Assembly (NCBI RefSeq): GCF_046506625.1
Contig: NZ_JBKFFP010000007.1
Span: forward strand, 141,663-205,662
Source of the DNA: Zhengella sedimenti
GTDB taxonomy: Bacteria; Pseudomonadota; Alphaproteobacteria; Rhizobiales; Rhizobiaceae
Direction: 5' to 3'
Length of the DNA: 64,000 bases
In this document: one piece after another, positions 43,698 through 55,413 of the stretch
How positions within the stretch are numbered: the stretch's first letter is position 1
Layout of the letters: each line of letters opens with the position of its first letter
Made by a program: the position numbers and the translations under genes
The notes under the pieces: model-generated
Told to the model about the DNA's origin: nothing
Databases searched by the model: none
What the model saw: the letters and a program-made list of their open reading frames with translations, nothing else

Positions 43698-43805
43698 TCA
43701 ACGATCCCCGCCCGGATCGTCAAAATTGAACCTGTAGGCACCGTAGAGCAGTACCGCGACAAAACCGGCGCCAAGCGTGACGACAATCAGTTCGAGCAGG
43801 GCCAT
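43698..43805 (-). CDS. 35-residue predicted single-span membrane peptide
   Basis: A very short gene with an excellent ribosome site (AAGGAG, eight bases before ATG) and a coherent product: MALLELIVVTLGAGFVAVLL forms one hydrophobic helix, followed by a polar tail YGAYRFNFDDPGGDR. It lies 22 bp downstream of the DUF465 gene on the same strand and ends just before a hairpin, so the two form a small operon. I do not recognise a family. Small membrane peptides often modulate a larger transporter or respiratory complex, but no partner is visible here. Confidence 0.6.
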   Translation of the reverse strand: MALLELIVVTLGAGFVAVLLYGAYRFNFDDPGGDR

Positions 43806-43827
43806 GACATTTACTCCTTCCGCCCGT

Positions 43828-44010
43828 TCATACCGGCACGTTGCGCTTGAGCCGGGTCTCTATGCCCTCGATCCGTTCGCGGATGCGCAGGCGTAGCTTC
43901 TTCAGGGCCTGGATGCGCAGGTTGTCCGGCATCGGCCGGGTCTGTTCCTGCTGGATCTTGGCTTCCAGGATCGAGTGACGCGACCACAGGGCATTGAGAT
44001 GATTCCACAT
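43828..44010 (-). CDS. DUF465 (YdcH family) protein
   Basis: A 60-residue, highly charged helical protein of the YdcH/DUF465 family, recognisable from LNALWSRHSILEAKIQQEQ, then RPMPDNLRIQALKKLRLRIRERI. The ATG at 44010 follows GGAGG at good spacing; an ATG at 44028 is less likely. It is divergent from the OxyR-like regulator, 109 bp apart, with LysR-type half sites in between. Function of the family is unknown; it is usually a stand-alone small coiled-coil protein. Confidence 0.85.
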   Translation of the reverse strand: MWNHLNALWSRHSILEAKIQQEQTRPMPDNLRIQALKKLRLRIRERIEGIETRLKRNVPV

Positions 44011-44062
44011 GTCTGGTCCTCCAGTCATTTGCCGACACTGGAGAGGTGGGAATCCTGTCTTG

Positions 44063-44108
44063 ATAGTTCCAATTCATTGTCTATATGGTTTAGATAGCTT
44101 GAAACTAT
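44063..44108. promoter_or_regulatory. OxyR-type binding elements in front of the OxyR-like gene
   Basis: ATAGCTTGAAACTAT at 44094-44108 fits the OxyR half-site consensus ATAG-N-T-NNN-A-N-CTAT at every defined position. Further ATAG (44063) and CTAT (44081) elements lie upstream. The perfect half site ends 11 bp before the regulator's ATG, a position that suggests autorepression, while the upstream part faces the DUF465 operon. Confidence 0.55.
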
Positions 44109-44119
44109 TGGAACAGGCC

Positions 44120-45055
44120 ATGCGATTCCGGCCCTCCGCAAGACAGTTGGAATATCTCGTCGCGCTCGCCGACCTGCGCCATTTCGGGCGGGCGGCGAAG
44201 CGCTGCGCCGTCTCGCAGCCAACCCTTTCGGTACAGTTGCGCCAGATCGAGGAGCGGCTTGGAACGAGCCTGTTCGAGCGCGATGTGGCGCCTGTGACGC
44301 TCACCCCGGCCGGCGAAAGAACGGTCGCCCTGGCGCGCGACATCCTGGCCGCCTTGGACACCATGGCGGCGGCGGCGTCAGGCGGGGAAGCGAATCTCGG
44401 CGGCCGGCTGCGGCTTGGCGCGGCGCCGACCTTCGGCCCCTATTTCCTGCCGCGCCTCCTGCCCGTGCTGCATGGCCGGTATCCGTCGCTGGAAATCTTC
44501 ATCCGCGAGGAACAGCCTGCCCTGCTTGAGGAGGCCATCGCGGAGGGCGAGACCGATTGCGCCATCGGCCCGGACCCCCATCAGGGCGACCGGCTGACCT
44601 TCGTCCGGCTCATGGAAGAGGAACTCTTTCTCGGCCTGCCGGCGGATCACCGGCTCGCTTCAATGTCCGCGATCCCCGCATCCGAACTGTCCGGCGAACG
44701 GATGATGACGCTCGGGCGCGGCCACCGCCTCAACGAGAATGTGAGGGCGCTCGCGCTGGAGGCTGGCGCCGCGCTGCGCGAGGATTACGAGGGAACGAGC
44801 CTCGACGCCCTGCGCCAGATGGTCTCCATCGGCATGGGTCTGACCCTGTTCCCGGCACACTACGCGGCCTCCGAATTCGGCCGTGAGGATGCCGTGGTTC
44901 TGCGGCCGCTGGCCGGAAGGCGCCCGGTTCGCACGATCGGCCTGTTCTGGCGCCGCGGCAGCGTGCGCGATGGCCACTTCCGCGCGCTTGCCTCGATCTG
45001 CATGGAGGTCGTGTCCGCGAACACGGCTGGCCAACCGCGAAAAGACGGCGCCTGA
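44120..45055 (+). CDS. OxyR-like LysR family regulator lacking redox cysteines
   Basis: A 311-residue LysR regulator most similar to OxyR: N-terminal winged helix (RQLEYLVALADLRHFGRAAK, VSQPTLSVQLRQIEERLG) and effector domain keeping OxyR landmarks (GRLRLGAAPTFGPYFLPRLLP, TSLDALRQMVSIGMGLTLFPA, RTIGLFWRRGS). In E. coli OxyR the peroxide-sensing Cys199 and Cys208 lie in GHCLRDQAMGFCFEAG; here that segment reads GHRLNENVRALALEAG, so Cys199 is Arg203 and Cys208 is Ala212. It therefore cannot sense peroxide by that disulfide. No catalase or peroxidase gene is adjacent. It diverges from the DUF465 and membrane-peptide genes. Confidence 0.88.
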   Translation: MRFRPSARQLEYLVALADLRHFGRAAKRCAVSQPTLSVQLRQIEERLGTSLFERDVAPVTLTPAGERTVALARDILAALDTMAAAASGGEANLGGRLRLGAAPTFGPYFLPRLLPVLHGRYPSLEIFIREEQPALLEEAIAEGETDCAIGPDPHQGDRLTFVRLMEEELFLGLPADHRLASMSAIPASELSGERMMTLGRGHRLNENVRALALEAGAALREDYEGTSLDALRQMVSIGMGLTLFPAHYAASEFGREDAVVLRPLAGRRPVRTIGLFWRRGSVRDGHFRALASICMEVVSANTAGQPRKDGA

Positions 45056-45062
45056 CGGGCGC

Positions 45063-46550
<1,488 letters not shown>

Positions 46551-46617
46551 GCAACAAGGCCCCCGATCGTGAATTGAACCGCGATCCTGCCGGACATTTC
46601 CGAACCCGGCAAGAAGA

Positions 46618-46645
46618 GCGGCCGGGCGCACGGGCGCCCGGCCGC
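46618..46645. repeat. 12-bp perfect hairpin between glpV and glpK
   Basis: GCGGCCGGGCGC (46618-46629) pairs perfectly with 46634-46645 around a four-base loop, 14 bp after the glpV stop on the transcript. No T-run. Likely a stabiliser of the abundant binding-protein message that also lowers glpK expression. Confidence 0.65.
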
Positions 46646-46659
46646 CGGCCGTCAGGCCA

Positions 46660-48384
46660 TTACTGCCAGGACTTGATCAGCTCGTCATAGGAGACGGTCT
46701 GCGGCTGCTCGTCCTCGTTTTCCAGCTTTGCCTTGGGCGCGCCTTCCGCATTGAGCCATTCCTGCGGATCCTTCGGCTCGTTCATCTTCGGGCCAAGGTC
46801 GCCCTGCACGCCGGCGCGTTCCAGGCGCTCCAGCACGCGCTCCTGCGCCTCGCAAAGCGCATCGAGCGCTTCCTGCGGCGTCTTGGCACCGGACATGGCA
46901 TCGCCGATGTTCTGCCACCAGAGCTGCGCCAGCTTCGGATAATCCGGCACGTTGGTGCCCGTCGGCGACCACTGCACGCGGGCCGGCGAACGGTAGAACT
47001 CGACAAGGCCGCCGAGCTTCGGCGCCCGTTCGGTGAACGAGTCATGCTGGATGGTGGATTCGCGGATGAAGGTCAGGCCGACATGGCTCTTCTTCACGTC
47101 CACCGTCTTGGAGGTGACGAACTGGGCATAGAGCCAGGCCGCCTTGGCACGATCCACGGGCGTCGACTTCATCAGCGTCCACGAACCGGCGTCCTGGTAG
47201 CCGATCTTGGTGCCTTCAGACCAGTAGACACCATGCGGGCTGGGCGCCATGCGCCACTTCGGCGTGCCGTCCTCGTTCATGACCGGCAGGCCGTCCTTGA
47301 CCATGTCGGCGGTGAAGGCGGTATACCAGAACATCTGCTGGGCGATCTCGCCCTGGGCAGGCACCGGGCCGGCTTCCGAGAAGGTCATGCCAGCCGCGGC
47401 CGGCGGCGAATACTTGTTGAGCCACTCGATGGCCTTGGTCACGGCATAGACGGCGGCCGGCGAGTTGGTCGCACCGCCGCGTGCCACGCAGGAACCGACC
47501 GGCTGCGAGTTCTCGTTGACGCGAATGCCCCATTCGTCGACCGGCAGGCCGTTCGGCTCGCCCTTGTCGCCCATGCCGGCCATCGACATCCAGGCATCGG
47601 TATAGCGCCAGCCCAGCGACGGGTCCTTCTTGCCGTAGTCCATGTTGCCATAGACCTTGGACGGGCCGCCGGCATAGGACATGTCGCGGCCGGTAAAGAA
47701 CTCGGCAATATCCTCATAGGCGGACCAGTTCACCGGAACGCCGAGATCATAGCCGTATTTTTCCTTGAAGTCGGCCTTGGTCTTCTCGTCGTTGAACCAG
47801 TCGTAGCGGAACCAGTAGAGATTGGCGAACTGCTGGTCGGGCAACTGGTAGAGCTTGCCGTCCGGACCCGTGGTGAAGCTCGTGCCGATGAAATCGGCGA
47901 TATCCAGGTTCGGGTTGGTCACGTCCTGGCCTTCGCCGGCCATCCAGTCGGTCAGGTTGCGCGCCTGCTGGTAGCGCCAATGCGTGCCGATCAGGTCGGA
48001 ATCGTTGATATAGGCGTCATAGATGTTCTCGCCCGACTGCATCTGCGTCTGCAGCTTTTCCACCACGTCGCCTTCGCCGATCAGGTCATGCGTGACCTTG
48101 ATGCCGGTGATCGCGGTGAAGGCCGGGGCCAGAACCTTGGATTCGTATTCATGCGTGGTGATGGTCTCGGAAACGACCTTGATCTCCATGCCCTGGAAGG
48201 GCTGGGCCGCGTCCACGAACCACTGCATCTCGGCTTCCTGTTCGGCGCGCGAAAGCGTCGACATGTCGCCGATCTCGCTGTCGAGGAAGGTCCTGGCCTC
48301 GTCCATCCCGGCAAAGGCCGGGCCGCTCATCAGGCCTGCAAGCAGGACGAGCGCCGTTGTCGTTTTCAGGTTCATCAGCTTCAT
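46660..48384 (-). CDS. glpV: Glycerol ABC transporter substrate-binding protein
   Basis: A 574-residue periplasmic binding protein with a signal peptide (residues 1-26, cut after GPAFA) and start at 48384 preceded by GGGAGG. It is larger than most CUT1 binding proteins, as is usual for the rhizobial glycerol system. Aromatic-rich segments such as PDQQFANLYWFRYDWFN and DAYINDSDLIGTHWRYQQ match the GlpV family as I recognise it. Operon order D-S-T-P-Q-U-V-K matches the described Rhizobium leguminosarum glycerol operon. Confidence 0.92.
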   Translation of the reverse strand: MKLMNLKTTTALVLLAGLMSGPAFAGMDEARTFLDSEIGDMSTLSRAEQEAEMQWFVDAAQPFQGMEIKVVSETITTHEYESKVLAPAFTAITGIKVTHDLIGEGDVVEKLQTQMQSGENIYDAYINDSDLIGTHWRYQQARNLTDWMAGEGQDVTNPNLDIADFIGTSFTTGPDGKLYQLPDQQFANLYWFRYDWFNDEKTKADFKEKYGYDLGVPVNWSAYEDIAEFFTGRDMSYAGGPSKVYGNMDYGKKDPSLGWRYTDAWMSMAGMGDKGEPNGLPVDEWGIRVNENSQPVGSCVARGGATNSPAAVYAVTKAIEWLNKYSPPAAAGMTFSEAGPVPAQGEIAQQMFWYTAFTADMVKDGLPVMNEDGTPKWRMAPSPHGVYWSEGTKIGYQDAGSWTLMKSTPVDRAKAAWLYAQFVTSKTVDVKKSHVGLTFIRESTIQHDSFTERAPKLGGLVEFYRSPARVQWSPTGTNVPDYPKLAQLWWQNIGDAMSGAKTPQEALDALCEAQERVLERLERAGVQGDLGPKMNEPKDPQEWLNAEGAPKAKLENEDEQPQTVSYDELIKSWQ

Positions 48385-48467
48385 GTTTTCCTCCCGGGGT
48401 TTAGAAGCATTGGGCAGGTGGTGCCGACCGGCGAACGCAACGCGCCGGATGGCGTCAGGCATGCCGG

Positions 48468-48740
48468 TCACACCCAGCGGAAGACCGCGGCGGCGTAGAC
48501 CAGGCAGACAATCAGCGCGCCCCATTGGGGCTGGCTGAGGAGTCCGAGCCAGGCCAGGTTGATGAAGGCCGAGCCCAGAAGGGTGATGAAGAGGCGGTCG
48601 CCGCGCGTCGTCTCAATGCGCAGAACGCCCATGCGCGGCGTTTCCGGATAGCGGATCGCAAGGATCGAGAAGGTGACGAGCAGCGCCGCGATGACGGCGA
48701 AGAAGATTGCGGTCGGAACGGTCCAGGCCATCCAGTCCAT
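48468..48740 (-). CDS. glpU: DUF2160 small membrane protein GlpU
   Basis: A 90-residue inner-membrane protein of DUF2160 with two to three hydrophobic segments (TAIFFAVIAALLVTFSIL; LFITLLGSAFINLAWLGLL; ALIVCLVYAAAVF). It always travels with glycerol ABC genes in rhizobia but its biochemical role is unknown; it may be an accessory subunit of the permease. It lies 21 bp after glpQ and 83 bp before glpV. Confidence 0.9.
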   Translation of the reverse strand: MDWMAWTVPTAIFFAVIAALLVTFSILAIRYPETPRMGVLRIETTRGDRLFITLLGSAFINLAWLGLLSQPQWGALIVCLVYAAAVFRWV

Positions 48741-48761
48741 GGTTTTTCCTCCCTTGACTGT

Positions 48762-50484
<1,723 letters not shown>

Positions 50485-50485
<1 letters not shown>

Positions 50486-51561
50486 CAGGCGGCTTCCCCC
50501 TTCACGCGCCAGTCGTCGGCATAGACATTCACCTTGTCCGGCTGGAAGACGACGCGCGTCATGTCCGTGCCGATGGCTTCGTCCTCGCGCGCGATGATGT
50601 TGATGTCGCTGCCGAAGAATTCCGCCCGCACGATCTTGTGGCGGCCGACATCCTCCACCCGGCGGATGCGCACCGGCAGGCCCTCGCTCGCCGAAAGGCG
50701 CGCATGTTCCGGCCTCACGCCGATCGCCACATTGCCCGACAGCGGGCGATAGCCACGGCCGAGCGGCACGGCCGCGCCGTTGACATGCGCCGTGCGCCCT
50801 TCCACCCGCGCCGGGATGATGTTCATGCCGGGCGAACCGATGAAGAAGCCGACAAAGGTGTGCTCCGGCGTCTCGAACAGGTCTTCCGGCGTGCCGATCT
50901 GCACCACGCGCCCGTCATACATGACCACGACCTTGTCGGCGAAGGTCAGGGCCTCCGTCTGGTCGTGCGTGACGTAGATCATGGTATGGCCGAACTGCCG
51001 GTGCAGGCTTTTCAGCTGCGTGCGCAACTCCCACTTCATGTGCGGGTCGATGACGGTCAGCGGCTCGTCGAACAGGAGCGCGTTGACGTCCTCGCGCACC
51101 ATGCCGCGCCCCAGGCTGATCTTCTGCTTGGCATCGGCCGTCAGGCCGCGGGCCTTGCGGTCCAGTTCCGCCTCCATGCCGATCATCTGGGCGATTTCCT
51201 GCACCCGCGCGGCGATGGTGGCGGCGTCCTTGCCGCGGTTCTTGAGCGGAAAGGCGAGGTTCTGGCGCACCGTCATCGTGTCGTAGACGACGGGGAACTG
51301 GAACACCTGCGCGATGTTGCGTTCGGCGGTCGGCGCATGGGTCACATCCTGCCCGTTGAACAGGATGCGCCCCTGGCTTGGCGTGAGCAGGCCGGAAATG
51401 ATGTTGAGCAGCGTGGTCTTGCCGCAGCCCGACGAGCCGAGCAGCGCATAGGCCTCGCCGTCGGTCCACACATGGTTGAGTTCCTTCAGCGCCCAGTCGT
51501 CCTCGCCTTGCGGGTTGGCAAGATAGGAATGGGCCAGGTTTTCAAGCGTGATCTGTGCCAT
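50485..51561 (-). CDS. glpT: Glycerol ABC transporter ATPase GlpT with degenerate signature motif
   Basis: One of two CUT1-type ATPases (358 residues: nucleotide-binding domain ~1-235, then an OB-fold regulatory domain). Walker A GSSGCGKT (42-49), Q-loop Gln88, Walker B LLFDEP with catalytic Glu, and H-loop His199 (YVTHDQTEAL) are intact. The ABC signature that should read LSGGQ is instead LTADAKQ (140-146, encoded at 51124-51144). The GlpS partner has the opposite defect, so the heterodimer should have one full ATP site built from GlpT Walker A/H-loop and GlpS LSGGQ. Located 12 bp after glpS. Confidence 0.93.
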
Positions 51562-51573
51562 GGCGCCCTCCCC

Positions 51574-52662
51574 TCACGCGGCAATCGCATAGGCTGCGGG
51601 AACGACGAGCTGGCCGTCCTCGGCGAAGATGTAGACATGGGCCGGATCGAGCCAGACCGCGAGCGGCTCGCCGATCGTCAGGTCATGGACACCGTGGATC
51701 AGGCCAACCCATTTCTCCCCATGATGGTCGAGATGGATGAAGGTCTCCGACCCGGTGATCTCGGTGATCGCCAGCGTTGCCGTGAACTTCATGGCGTCCG
51801 GCGTGTGGTGCTCCACCTCCAGGTGATTGGGACGGAAGCCAGCCAGGTAGCGTCCGTCGGCAACCTCCGCCAGCTTGCCGGCAGCCGCCACCGACTGCCC
51901 GTCGCCGAACAGAAGCCGGTTGCCGGTCTTGGAAACGGGCAGGAAATTCATCGGCGGGTCGGAGAAGACACGCGCCGTGGTCGCATCCACCGGTTTGCGG
52001 TAGACCTCCGGCGTGCGCCCGAACTGCGTCACCCGGCCTTCCCAGAGCGTCGCCGTGTTGCCACCAAGCAGAAGAGCCTCTTCCGGTTCCGTCGTGGCAT
52101 AGACGAAGATCGACCCGGCCTCCTCGAAGATCTTCGGAATCTCGACGCGCAATTCCTCGCGCAGTTTGTAGTCCAGGTTGGCCAGCGGTTCGTCGAGCAG
52201 CACGAGACCGGCATTCTTGACCAGCGCCCGGGCAAGCGCGCAGCGCTGCTGCTGGCCGCCGGAAAGTTCCAGCGGCTTGCGGCCCAGCATTGGCGTCAGC
52301 TTCATCATCTCGGCGGTCTTCTTAACCGCCGCGTCGATCTCGGCCGCTCCCTTGCCCATCAGCCGCAGCGGGCTGGCGATGTTGTCGTAGACGCTCATCG
52401 AGGGATAGTTGATGAACTGCTGGTAGACCATGGCGACGGCGCGGTCCTGGACGCGCATGCCGGTCACGTCATCGCCGTTCCACAGGATGCGGCCCGTCGA
52501 TGGCCGGTCGAGCCCCGCCATCAGCCGCATCAGCGAGGTCTTGCCCGACAGCGTCGGCCCAAGCAGCACGTTCATCGTGCCGTTCCGCAATTCGAGGGTC
52601 GTGGGATGGATGTGCGTCCGCCCGCTCACCACTTTCGAGACCCTGTCGAGTACCAGTGTCAT
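51574..52662 (-). CDS. glpS: Glycerol ABC transporter ATPase GlpS lacking the H-loop histidine
   Basis: The second CUT1-type ATPase (362 residues). Walker A is a variant, GPTLSGKT (35-42); the signature LSGGQ (133-137) and Walker B LVLLDEP are canonical. The H-loop, VTHD in most ABC ATPases, reads ATTE (189-192), so the switch histidine is Thr191. Its own ATP site is therefore probably weak, while its signature completes the GlpT site. The C-terminal ~120 residues form the regulatory OB-fold. It lies 21 bp after glpD. Confidence 0.93.
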   Translation of the reverse strand: MTLVLDRVSKVVSGRTHIHPTTLELRNGTMNVLLGPTLSGKTSLMRLMAGLDRPSTGRILWNGDDVTGMRVQDRAVAMVYQQFINYPSMSVYDNIASPLRLMGKGAAEIDAAVKKTAEMMKLTPMLGRKPLELSGGQQQRCALARALVKNAGLVLLDEPLANLDYKLREELRVEIPKIFEEAGSIFVYATTEPEEALLLGGNTATLWEGRVTQFGRTPEVYRKPVDATTARVFSDPPMNFLPVSKTGNRLLFGDGQSVAAAGKLAEVADGRYLAGFRPNHLEVEHHTPDAMKFTATLAITEITGSETFIHLDHHGEKWVGLIHGVHDLTIGEPLAVWLDPAHVYIFAEDGQLVVPAAYAIAA

Positions 52663-52683
52663 TCGAGCCTTCTCCTCCAGCGC

Positions 52684-54321
52684 CTATTCCGCTGCCGCGG
52701 ACGCTTCGGCGGCGCGCCTGCCGTCCATCCAGCCTTCCAGGGCGCTGATCTGTGCCTGTGTCATGCGCAGGCCGAGCTTGCTGCGCCGCCAGACGACATC
52801 CTCCGCCGTCCGCGCGAACTCCCGGTCCATCAGCCATTCGGCTTCGCGCTCGCTCAGCCCCGCGCCGAAGTCCTCACCGAGATCGTTGGCGCTCTTGGCA
52901 TCGCCAAGCACGGCAAAGGCTTCCGTCCCGTAGGCACGTACAAGCCGGGCCGCCTGGCGCTCGTCGAGGAAGGGGTAGGCCTGGCAAAGCCTGGCCTGCA
53001 GCGCCGCCACGCCATCGACGGGAAAGTCGCCGCCGGGCAGCGCCGCGCCGGCCGTCCAGGGACCCGGCAAACCGGGGAAATGGGGCGCGATATGCTCCAT
53101 CGCGCTTTCGGCCAGCCGTCGGTATGTGGTGATCTTGCCGCCAAAGATGTTGAGGATGGGCGCACCGGCCTCGTCATCGACCTTGAGCGTGTAGTCGCGC
53201 GTCGCGGCCGTGGCCGAGGTGGCACCATCGTCATAGAGCGGGCGCACGCCGGAATAGGTCCAGACGATGTCGTCCTTGGTGACCGGCGTCCGGAAATATT
53301 CCGACGCGAAGGCACACAGGTAGTCGCGCTCCTCGGGCGTGCATTCCGGCTTCACCGACGGATCGTCATGCTCCTTGTCGGTCGTCCCGATCAGCGTGAA
53401 ATCGTCCTCGTAGGGAATGGCGAAGATGATGCGCCCGTCACGGCCCTGGAAGAAGTAGCACTTGTCGTGATCGTAGAGGCGCCGGGTGACGATGTGGCTG
53501 CCACGCACCAGCCGGACGCCTTCCGACGTGTTCAGCCTGGCTTTCGTGGCGATGATGTCGCCGACCCATGGCCCGCCGGCATTGACCAGCATGCGCGCGC
53601 GCACCTGCCGGCGCTTGCCGGTTTCGGCGTTCTCGAGCGTGACGGTCCAGCCGCCGTCCGCGCGGTCGGCCGAAATGACCTTCGTGCGGACCATGATCTG
53701 CGCGCCCCGCGCCTGCGCATCGCGCGCGTTGAGCACGACAAGGCGCGAATCCTCCACCCAGCAATCCGAATATTCAAAGGCCTTGTGGAACGCGTCCTTC
53801 AATGGCGCGCCCTCCGGCGTGCCGTCGAGGTCGAGCGTCGTGGTACCCGGCAGGATCTTGCGTCCGCCAAGGTGATCGTAGAGAAACAGGCCCAGGCGGA
53901 TCATCCAGGCCGGCCGCCGCCCCTTCATCCACGGCATGACCGTGTTGAGAAGGCGCGAAGCCGGCGTCTCGGAATCGAACCGCATGCCCGAATGGTAAGG
54001 CAGCACAAAGCGCATCGGCCAAGAGATGTGCGGCATGGCGCCAAGCAGCACCTCGCGCTCGATCAGCGCCTCGCGCACCAGGCGCACCTCGAAATACTCC
54101 AGATAGCGCAAACCGCCGTGAAACAGTTTCGTCGACGCCGATGATGTCGCCCAGGCCAGGTCGTTCATCTCCGCCAGGCCGACCGAAAGCCCGCGGCCTG
54201 CCGCGTCGCGCGCGATGCCGCAGCCATTGATGCCGCCGCCGATCACGAACAGATCGAACGCCGATTGTTGTTCCGGCCCGCTTGGCAACGGCTCCTCCCA
54301 CAGGTTTCCGCCAATGGCCAT
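52684..54321 (-). CDS. glpD: Glycerol-3-phosphate dehydrogenase
   Basis: Membrane-associated FAD enzyme (545 residues) oxidising sn-glycerol 3-phosphate to dihydroxyacetone phosphate and passing electrons to ubiquinone. The FAD-binding FDLFVIGGGINGCGIARDAA and the substrate-site STKLFHGGLRYLEYFEVRLV are clear; NAGGPWVGDI and the C-terminal helical cap follow. First gene of the operon, which makes sense because its product removes the GlpR effector. No other operon promoter is evident before glpK. Confidence 0.96.
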   Translation of the reverse strand: MAIGGNLWEEPLPSGPEQQSAFDLFVIGGGINGCGIARDAAGRGLSVGLAEMNDLAWATSSASTKLFHGGLRYLEYFEVRLVREALIEREVLLGAMPHISWPMRFVLPYHSGMRFDSETPASRLLNTVMPWMKGRRPAWMIRLGLFLYDHLGGRKILPGTTTLDLDGTPEGAPLKDAFHKAFEYSDCWVEDSRLVVLNARDAQARGAQIMVRTKVISADRADGGWTVTLENAETGKRRQVRARMLVNAGGPWVGDIIATKARLNTSEGVRLVRGSHIVTRRLYDHDKCYFFQGRDGRIIFAIPYEDDFTLIGTTDKEHDDPSVKPECTPEERDYLCAFASEYFRTPVTKDDIVWTYSGVRPLYDDGATSATAATRDYTLKVDDEAGAPILNIFGGKITTYRRLAESAMEHIAPHFPGLPGPWTAGAALPGGDFPVDGVAALQARLCQAYPFLDERQAARLVRAYGTEAFAVLGDAKSANDLGEDFGAGLSEREAEWLMDREFARTAEDVVWRRSKLGLRMTQAQISALEGWMDGRRAAEASAAAE

Positions 54322-54434
54322 TAACTAACACAACCCAACAGAAATGAAAACATTATGCTTTCAAAAATGTTCGTTTCGGGCCAAAAGGCTGAATTTCATG
54401 GATTATCAGCGCGATACTGCCATCCAAGCGCATC

Positions 54435-54454
54435 CGTTTCGCACATGCGAAACG
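54435..54454. promoter_or_regulatory. Predicted GlpR operator palindrome
   Basis: CGTTTCGCA and its exact complement TGCGAAACG are separated by two bases (20 bp in all), centred between glpD and glpR. TTCG-rich half sites also occur near 54369-54378 (TGTTCGTTTC) and 54522-54528 (AACGAAA). DeoR-type GlpR repressors bind TTCG-containing palindromes, so this is the likely control point for both divergent promoters. Confidence 0.6.
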
Positions 54455-54585
54455 ATTTTATCGGCCGATATGACCGTCCGGATGACGCGGTTGGACGCCA
54501 ATTTGACAAATAACGCGCAATAACGAAAATCTCCGGTAGCCGAACCGGAGTCGGCCACACTCCGGCGGATGAGGAAGGAACCGGC

Positions 54586-55353
54586 ATGTCCCAGAATTTC
54601 CGTCACACCGAGATCCTGGAGATCGCGCGCCGCGACGGCCGTGTGACAGTGGAAGGTCTGGCGGGGCATTTCCATGTCACCCAGCAGACGATTCGCCGCG
54701 ACCTGAGCGAACTGGCCGAGGCCGGAAGGCTGGAACGCGTTCACGGTGGCGCCATGCTGCCGTCGGGTACGACCAATATAGGCTACGAGGACCGGCGCGG
54801 ACTGAACGAGGCGGAGAAGACACGGATCGCCAAGGCCTGCGCGGCGCGCATTCCCGAGGACATTTCCGTCTTCATCAACATCGGTACCAGCACGGAGGCC
54901 GTGGCCCGCCAGCTCGTCCATCACCGCAACCTGCTGGTGGTCACCAACAACATCAACGTGGCCAATATCCTGGCGACCAATCCAGATTGCCAGGTCATCG
55001 TCACCGGCGGCACGCTGCGCCGCTCCGATGGCGGTCTTGTCGGCGATCTGGCCACGCAGACGATCATGCAGTTCAAGTTCGATCTGGCGGTGGTCGGCTG
55101 CTCGGCCATCGACCAGGACGGCGACATGCTGGATTTCGACATCCAGGAGGTCAATGTCTCGAAATCGATCCTGCGCCAGGCCCGCAAGGCCTATCTCGTC
55201 GCCGACCATTCCAAGTTCCAGCGAACCGCACCGGCGCGCATCGCATCGCTGTCGGCCATCGACGCCTTTTTCACAGACCGCGCGCTCACGCCTGCATTGA
55301 CCCGCCAGTGCGAGGACTGGACGACGGAAGTCGTCATCGCGCCGCCAGCCTGA
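54586..55353 (+). CDS. glpR: DeoR family glycerol regulator
   Basis: A 255-residue DeoR-family repressor: N-terminal helix-turn-helix (HTEILEIARRDGRVTVEGLA; HVTQQTIRRDLSELAEAGRL) and a sugar-phosphate-binding C-terminal domain (INIGTSTEAVARQL; VTNNINVANIL; VTGGTLRRSDGGLVG). Likely effector glycerol 3-phosphate. It diverges from glpD across a 264-bp region containing a perfect 9-bp-arm palindrome. GAGGAAGGAA precedes the start. Confidence 0.93.
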   Translation: MSQNFRHTEILEIARRDGRVTVEGLAGHFHVTQQTIRRDLSELAEAGRLERVHGGAMLPSGTTNIGYEDRRGLNEAEKTRIAKACAARIPEDISVFINIGTSTEAVARQLVHHRNLLVVTNNINVANILATNPDCQVIVTGGTLRRSDGGLVGDLATQTIMQFKFDLAVVGCSAIDQDGDMLDFDIQEVNVSKSILRQARKAYLVADHSKFQRTAPARIASLSAIDAFFTDRALTPALTRQCEDWTTEVVIAPPA

Positions 55354-55366
55354 CCGGCTGCCGCCC

Positions 55367-55395
55367 GGGCGGGAGGGGAGACCCCCGTCCCGTCC
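55367..55395. terminator. Imperfect GC hairpin between glpR and the convergent molybdenum hydroxylase gene
   Basis: GGGCGGGAGGGG can pair, with one bulge and a mismatch, with the CCCC...CCCG stretch at 55382-55395 over a short loop, 14 bp past the glpR stop. No T-run. The position suits a terminator for either gene. Confidence 0.35.
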
Positions 55396-55413
55396 GGTTG
55401 CCGGTTCCCTCCG

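Noticed and set aside
50638..54144. A 1168-codon open frame on the plus strand opposite glpT-glpS-glpD
   Set aside because: It lies wholly antisense to three well-recognised genes, has no recognisable domain, and long antisense frames are common at this GC content.
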